This document shows positions 5,108-8,052 of a stretch of 8,052 nucleotides of DNA, in pieces. Within the stretch, counting starts at the first letter, position 1, and every line of letters begins with the position of its first letter. The translations under genes and the position numbers were made by a program. The DNA is taken from the NCBI GenBank assembly GCA_023401045.1, contig JAEXEM010000155.1, positions 1-8,052 on the forward strand. Reading direction: 5' to 3'. This DNA is from Actinomycetes bacterium (GTDB lineage: Bacteria > Actinomycetota > Actinomycetes > Actinomycetales > Cellulomonadaceae). Below the pieces are notes generated by a model, which was not told the origin of the DNA, ran no database searches, and saw only the letters and a list, made by a program, of their open reading frames with translations.

Positions 5108-6139
5108 GTGCGTCCCATCTCCCGTGCGCTCGGCCTCGCCGCGGCGACCGCCCTGCTGCTGAGCGCCTGCGCCAGCGGCGCCGACGAGCCCGCCGAGTCG
5201 GGCACCCCCGCCGCCGGCGGTGCCGGCGACGTCCAGTTCGAGGCGAAGGACCCGCTGAAGATCGGGTACTCCGTCTACGACCTGCAGAACCCCTACTGGC
5301 AGTCCTACGCGGCCGGCGTCAAGGCCGGTGGCGAGGCCGCCGGTGTCGAGGTCGTCGTCGTCGACCAGAAGTCCGACCAGCAGGCCCAGGTCTCCGGCTC
5401 CCTCGACCTCATCAACCAGGGCGTGTCCGGCCTCATCGTCACGCCCGTCCAGCCGTCCGCGCTGCCGTCGACCATCGACGCCGCGCACGACGCGAAGATC
5501 CCGGTCGTCATCGCCGACATCGGCACCGCCGGCGACTACGACGCCTACATCCAGTCGAACAACTCCAACGGTGGGGCGCTGGCCGCCGAGTACGTCATCG
5601 AGCAGCTCGGCGACGTCCCCGGCCCGCACAAGGTCGGCGTCATCGAGCTGCACGCCGGCTCGGTCGTCGGCGAGGAGCGCGTCGCCGAGTTCGTCGAGAT
5701 CCTCGACGCCCACGAGAACTTCGAGGTCGTCTCGAGCCTCGACGGCAACGACACGGTCGACGGCGGCTTCGCCGCGGCGCAGGACATGCTGTCCGCCAAC
5801 CCGGACCTGCAGGTCATCTACGCCGCGAACGACGACTCCGCGATCGGCGCCCAGCGCGCCATGGAGACGGCCGGCAAGTCGGTCGAGGACGGCTTCATCC
5901 TCATCGGCTTCGACGGTGCGGACGGTGCGCTCGACCTCATCGAGCAGGGCCTCATGAGCGCCACGGTCGCCCAGGACCCGTACGGCCAGGGCATCAAGGC
6001 GGTCGAGACCATCCTCGCGCTCCTCGAGGGCGAGCAGGCGTACGACGACGAGGCGACGAAGACCATCTTCTTCCCGGTCGAGATCGTCACCGCCGAGAAC
6101 CTCGCGGACTTCCGCGCCTCGCGCGCCGCGCAGGACTGA
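5108..6139 (+). CDS. Sugar ABC transporter substrate-binding lipoprotein
   Basis: This 343-residue protein has a lipoprotein signal: basic start, hydrophobic core, and lipobox LSAC with the acylated Cys21. A flexible Ala/Gly/Glu-rich linker extends to about residue 45. The rest is a type I periplasmic-binding-protein fold of the ribose/galactose class (RbsB-like), beginning KIGYSVYDLQNPYWQS and including AANDDSAIGAQRAME and IGFDGADGALDLIEQG. It should sit on the outer face of the membrane and deliver a monosaccharide to the permease. The GTG start at 5108 has AAAGGAG (5095-5101) six bases ahead. It follows the isomerase gene and precedes the ATPase and permease genes, so it belongs to their importer. 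The ligand cannot be read from the sequence; the adjacent isomerase makes a pentose or hexose likely. Confidence 0.95.
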   Translation: MRPISRALGLAAATALLLSACASGADEPAESGTPAAGGAGDVQFEAKDPLKIGYSVYDLQNPYWQSYAAGVKAGGEAAGVEVVVVDQKSDQQAQVSGSLDLINQGVSGLIVTPVQPSALPSTIDAAHDAKIPVVIADIGTAGDYDAYIQSNNSNGGALAAEYVIEQLGDVPGPHKVGVIELHAGSVVGEERVAEFVEILDAHENFEVVSSLDGNDTVDGGFAAAQDMLSANPDLQVIYAANDDSAIGAQRAMETAGKSVEDGFILIGFDGADGALDLIEQGLMSATVAQDPYGQGIKAVETILALLEGEQAYDDEATKTIFFPVEIVTAENLADFRASRAAQD

Positions 6140-6145
6140 CCCACC

Positions 6146-6177
6146 GGCAGGGGCGGGCCCTCGGGCCCGCCCCTGCC
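6146..6177 (+). terminator. Strong intercistronic hairpin after the binding-protein gene
   Basis: GGCAGGGGCGGGCC (6146-6159) pairs with GGCCCGCCCCTGCC (6164-6177) in a perfect 14-pair stem around the loop CTCG. It starts six bases after the binding-protein stop and ends ten bases before the ribosome-binding site of the ATPase gene. No T tract follows. Such hairpins in ABC operons commonly cause partial termination or protect the upstream mRNA from 3' decay, giving more binding protein than ATPase and permease; that function is inferred here. Confidence 0.65.
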
Positions 6178-6199
6178 CCCGTCGAGCAAGGAGTCGTCG

Positions 6200-7717
6200 A
6201 TGACGGCAGTGGTGCAGGTCCTGGACGTCGTCCAGGAGTACCCCGGGGTGCGCGCCCTCAAGGGGGTGTCGCTCGAGCTGCGCGCCGGTCAGGTGCTCGG
6301 ACTCGTCGGTGAGAACGGCGCCGGCAAGAGCACGCTCATCCGCATCCTCGGAGGCATCGAGCAGCCCGTGGCGGGCAAGGTCCTCGTGCACGGCGAGGAG
6401 CGGACGTTCCGCAGCTCCGCCGAGTCGCAGGCCGCCGGCATCAGCGTCGTCAGCCAGGAGTTCCGCCTGGTGCCGCAGCTGTCCGTCGCCGACAACGTCT
6501 TCCTCGGCCACGAGACCACCCGCGGCGGGGTCGTCGACGCCGGCGTCACGCGCCGCCGCACCGCCGAGCTGCTCGAGCAGCTCGGCCTCGACCTCGACCC
6601 GGACCGCCCGGTCTCCTCGCTCACCGTGGGCGACCGGCAGCTCGTCGAGATCGCTCGCGCGCTGTCGCGCGAGTTCGACGTCCTCATCATGGACGAGCCC
6701 ACGGCCGCGCTCAACGGCGGCGAGATCGTCCGCCTCCACGAGATCGTGCGCCGCATCGCCGCCCAGGGCAAGGCCGTCGTCTACGTCTCGCACCACCTCG
6801 ACGAGATCTTCGAGATCTGCCACGACGTCGCCGTGCTGCGCGACGGCGAGCTCGTCGCGCACGCCCCGACGGCCGACCTCGACGAGCAGCGGCTCGTCGA
6901 GCACATGCTCGGCCGTGCCCCCCAGACCTTCGAGCGCGGGCCCGTGACGGAGCACTCCGGCGAGGAGCGCCTCGTCGTGCGCGGTCTGCGCGTGGCGGGC
7001 GTCGCCGAGCCGTTCGACCTCACGGTCCGCGCCGGGGAGATCGTCGGCCTCGCCGGGCTCGTCGGTTCCGGGCGCACCGAGCTCACCCGCGCGCTGTTCG
7101 GCGACCGTCCCGCCACCGGCGGCGAGGTGCTCGTCGACGGGCGCACCGTCCGGCTGCGCTCCCCGCGCCAGGCGATGCGCCAGGGCGTCTTCATGCTGAG
7201 CGAGGACCGCAAGAGCGAGGGCATCCTGCCCCACCTCGACGTCACCGAGAACGCCATGGTCTCGCGCGACCGCTCGCCGCTCGGCCTGCTGCAGCGGCTG
7301 CTGCCCGTCGTCAAGGACGAGCGCGCGCAGTTCGAGCGGCTGCGGGCCGACATGCGCATCCGCGTGCCGCACGGTCGCCAGCTCATCGGCAACCTCTCGG
7401 GCGGCAACCAGCAGAAGGTGCTGCTCGGCCGGGCCCTGCTGTCCGGCTGCGCGGTGCTCCTGCTCAACGAGCCCACCCGAGGCGTCGACGTCGGCGCCAA
7501 GGTCGACATCTACCAGCTCATCAAGGAGCTCGCGCAGGCCGGTGTCGCGGTCGTCGTGTCGAGCTCCGACGCCCCCGAGCTCGCCGCGATCGCGGACCGG
7601 TGCGCCGTCTACTTCGCCGGCCGCCAGGTCGCCGAGCTGCACGGACGCGACGTCACCGAGGACAACATCGTCGGCGCCTCCGTGGGCCAGACCGTCCAGG
7701 AGGGCTCCCGTGCCTGA
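6200..7717 (+). CDS. Sugar ABC transporter ATP-binding protein, RbsA type
   Basis: The 505-residue protein holds two fused ABC ATPase domains, the RbsA/XylG/MglA arrangement that powers monosaccharide import from the cytoplasmic face. Domain 1 has Walker A GENGAGKST (37-45), Q-loop Gln86, signature SLTVGD (140-145), Walker B VLIMDE (161-166) and switch His198. Domain 2 has the degenerate Walker A GLVGSGRTE (286-294) usual in this family, a canonical signature LSGGNQ (399-404), and Walker B LLLNEPTRGVDVG (420-432), where Asn423 stands in place of the usual Asp before Glu424. Domain 2 also lacks a switch histidine (SSSDAPE), again common in the class. ATG 6200 is preceded by AAGGAG (6188-6193) at six bases. 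Its 3' end overlaps the permease gene by eight bases, indicating coupled translation. Confidence 0.96.
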   Translation: MTAVVQVLDVVQEYPGVRALKGVSLELRAGQVLGLVGENGAGKSTLIRILGGIEQPVAGKVLVHGEERTFRSSAESQAAGISVVSQEFRLVPQLSVADNVFLGHETTRGGVVDAGVTRRRTAELLEQLGLDLDPDRPVSSLTVGDRQLVEIARALSREFDVLIMDEPTAALNGGEIVRLHEIVRRIAAQGKAVVYVSHHLDEIFEICHDVAVLRDGELVAHAPTADLDEQRLVEHMLGRAPQTFERGPVTEHSGEERLVVRGLRVAGVAEPFDLTVRAGEIVGLAGLVGSGRTELTRALFGDRPATGGEVLVDGRTVRLRSPRQAMRQGVFMLSEDRKSEGILPHLDVTENAMVSRDRSPLGLLQRLLPVVKDERAQFERLRADMRIRVPHGRQLIGNLSGGNQQKVLLGRALLSGCAVLLLNEPTRGVDVGAKVDIYQLIKELAQAGVAVVVSSSDAPELAAIADRCAVYFAGRQVAELHGRDVTEDNIVGASVGQTVQEGSRA

Positions 7718-8052
7718 CACCACCGCCGCCCGCGCCGTGGACCTCGTCACCGACGAGCGCGCCCGCTCCGCCGAGCGCGCCCGCCGGGCCGACAGCCGGC
7801 GCCGCCTGCTGCAGAACGCCGGCGTCCTCGTGCCGTTCCTCCTCGTGCTCGTCGCGGGGCTGCTCGTCGTGCCGCACTTCGCGTCCGGCTCGAACGTCAC
7901 CAACATGCTCATCAACGCCGCGATCCTCGCGATCGTCGGCTACGGCATGACGCTCGTCATCGCGGTCCGCGGCATCGACCTGTCGGTCGGCTCCGCGCAG
8001 GCGCTCGCCGCGTGCGTCGCGGCCGCCGCGGTCAACGCCGCCGGGCCCGCCG
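7710..8052 (+). CDS. Sugar ABC transporter permease, RbsC type (partial)
   Basis: GTG 7710 opens a frame that runs off the end of the window, showing 114 residues. A basic N-terminal tail of about 35 residues faces the cytoplasm. It is followed by a first membrane helix near residues 38-56 and a hydrophobic segment from about 68 that leads into GMTLVIAVRGIDLSVGS (79-95), a hallmark of RbsC/XylH-class permeases of the BPD_transp_2 family. AGGAGGG (7698-7704) lies five bases ahead of the start, inside the ATPase gene; the genes overlap by eight bases (7710-7717). A full-length member has about 310-350 residues, so roughly two thirds is missing. It forms the membrane channel of the importer with the preceding ATPase and binding protein. 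Confidence 0.94.
   Translation, partial: MPDTTAARAVDLVTDERARSAERARRADSRRRLLQNAGVLVPFLLVLVAGLLVVPHFASGSNVTNMLINAAILAIVGYGMTLVIAVRGIDLSVGSAQALAACVAAAAVNAAGPA

Noticed and set aside
5093..7915. A 940-codon open frame on the minus strand opposite the binding-protein and ATPase genes
   Set aside because: It is the antisense shadow of two certain genes; long antisense frames are normal in very GC-rich coding DNA. Its translation is Asp/Val/Arg/Leu-rich without recognisable domains.

Overview
The window is very GC-rich, with G or C in most third codon positions, frequent GTG starts and short intergenic gaps. This points to an actinobacterium. A Micrococcales lineage such as Cellulomonas or a relative is my guess from the protein styles, but the window has no marker gene that settles it. 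All protein-coding genes run left to right except one small DUF4287 gene; that gene and a tRNA-Ser lie on the minus strand.

Positions 1-1165: the last 24 codons of an unidentified gene, a regulatory gap, then two overlapping genes. The first encodes a small four-helix membrane protein with a Cys-Pro-Val-Cys motif. The second encodes a BlaI/MecI/CopY-type winged-helix repressor with four cysteines. A 34-bp imperfect palindrome at 161-194 is the obvious candidate operator. Positions 1185-1475 (minus) hold a DUF4287 protein. Positions 1476-1994 carry no convincing gene, but contain a DosR/DevR-like box with a possible -10 downstream, a four-copy pyrimidine-rich tandem repeat, and the terminator hairpin of the tRNA. 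The tRNA-Ser(GGA) lies at 1995-2079 (minus). Positions 2204-2953 encode a stand-alone ABC-type predicted ATPase.

Positions 3081-8052 form a sugar-utilisation locus. It consists of a LacI-family regulator, a cupin sugar isomerase of the D-lyxose isomerase family, a lipoprotein sugar-binding protein, an RbsA-type double ATPase, and the start of an RbsC-type permease that runs off the window. A recognisable -35 element and two LacI-type operators 16 bp apart sit in front of the isomerase gene. The expected logic is that the LacI protein blocks this promoter until a sugar, probably a pentose or hexose handled by the isomerase, enters through the ABC importer. The true substrate cannot be read from the sequence. 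A strong hairpin between the binding-protein and ATPase genes probably lets the binding protein be made in excess.

I see no CRISPR array, transposase, integrase, toxin-antitoxin pair or recognised defence system. The least ordinary items are the cysteine-rich BlaI/CPVC membrane-protein pair with its long palindrome, the gene-poor 1476-1994 region with its repeat and possible promoter, and the isomerase-led importer operon with its nested operators.
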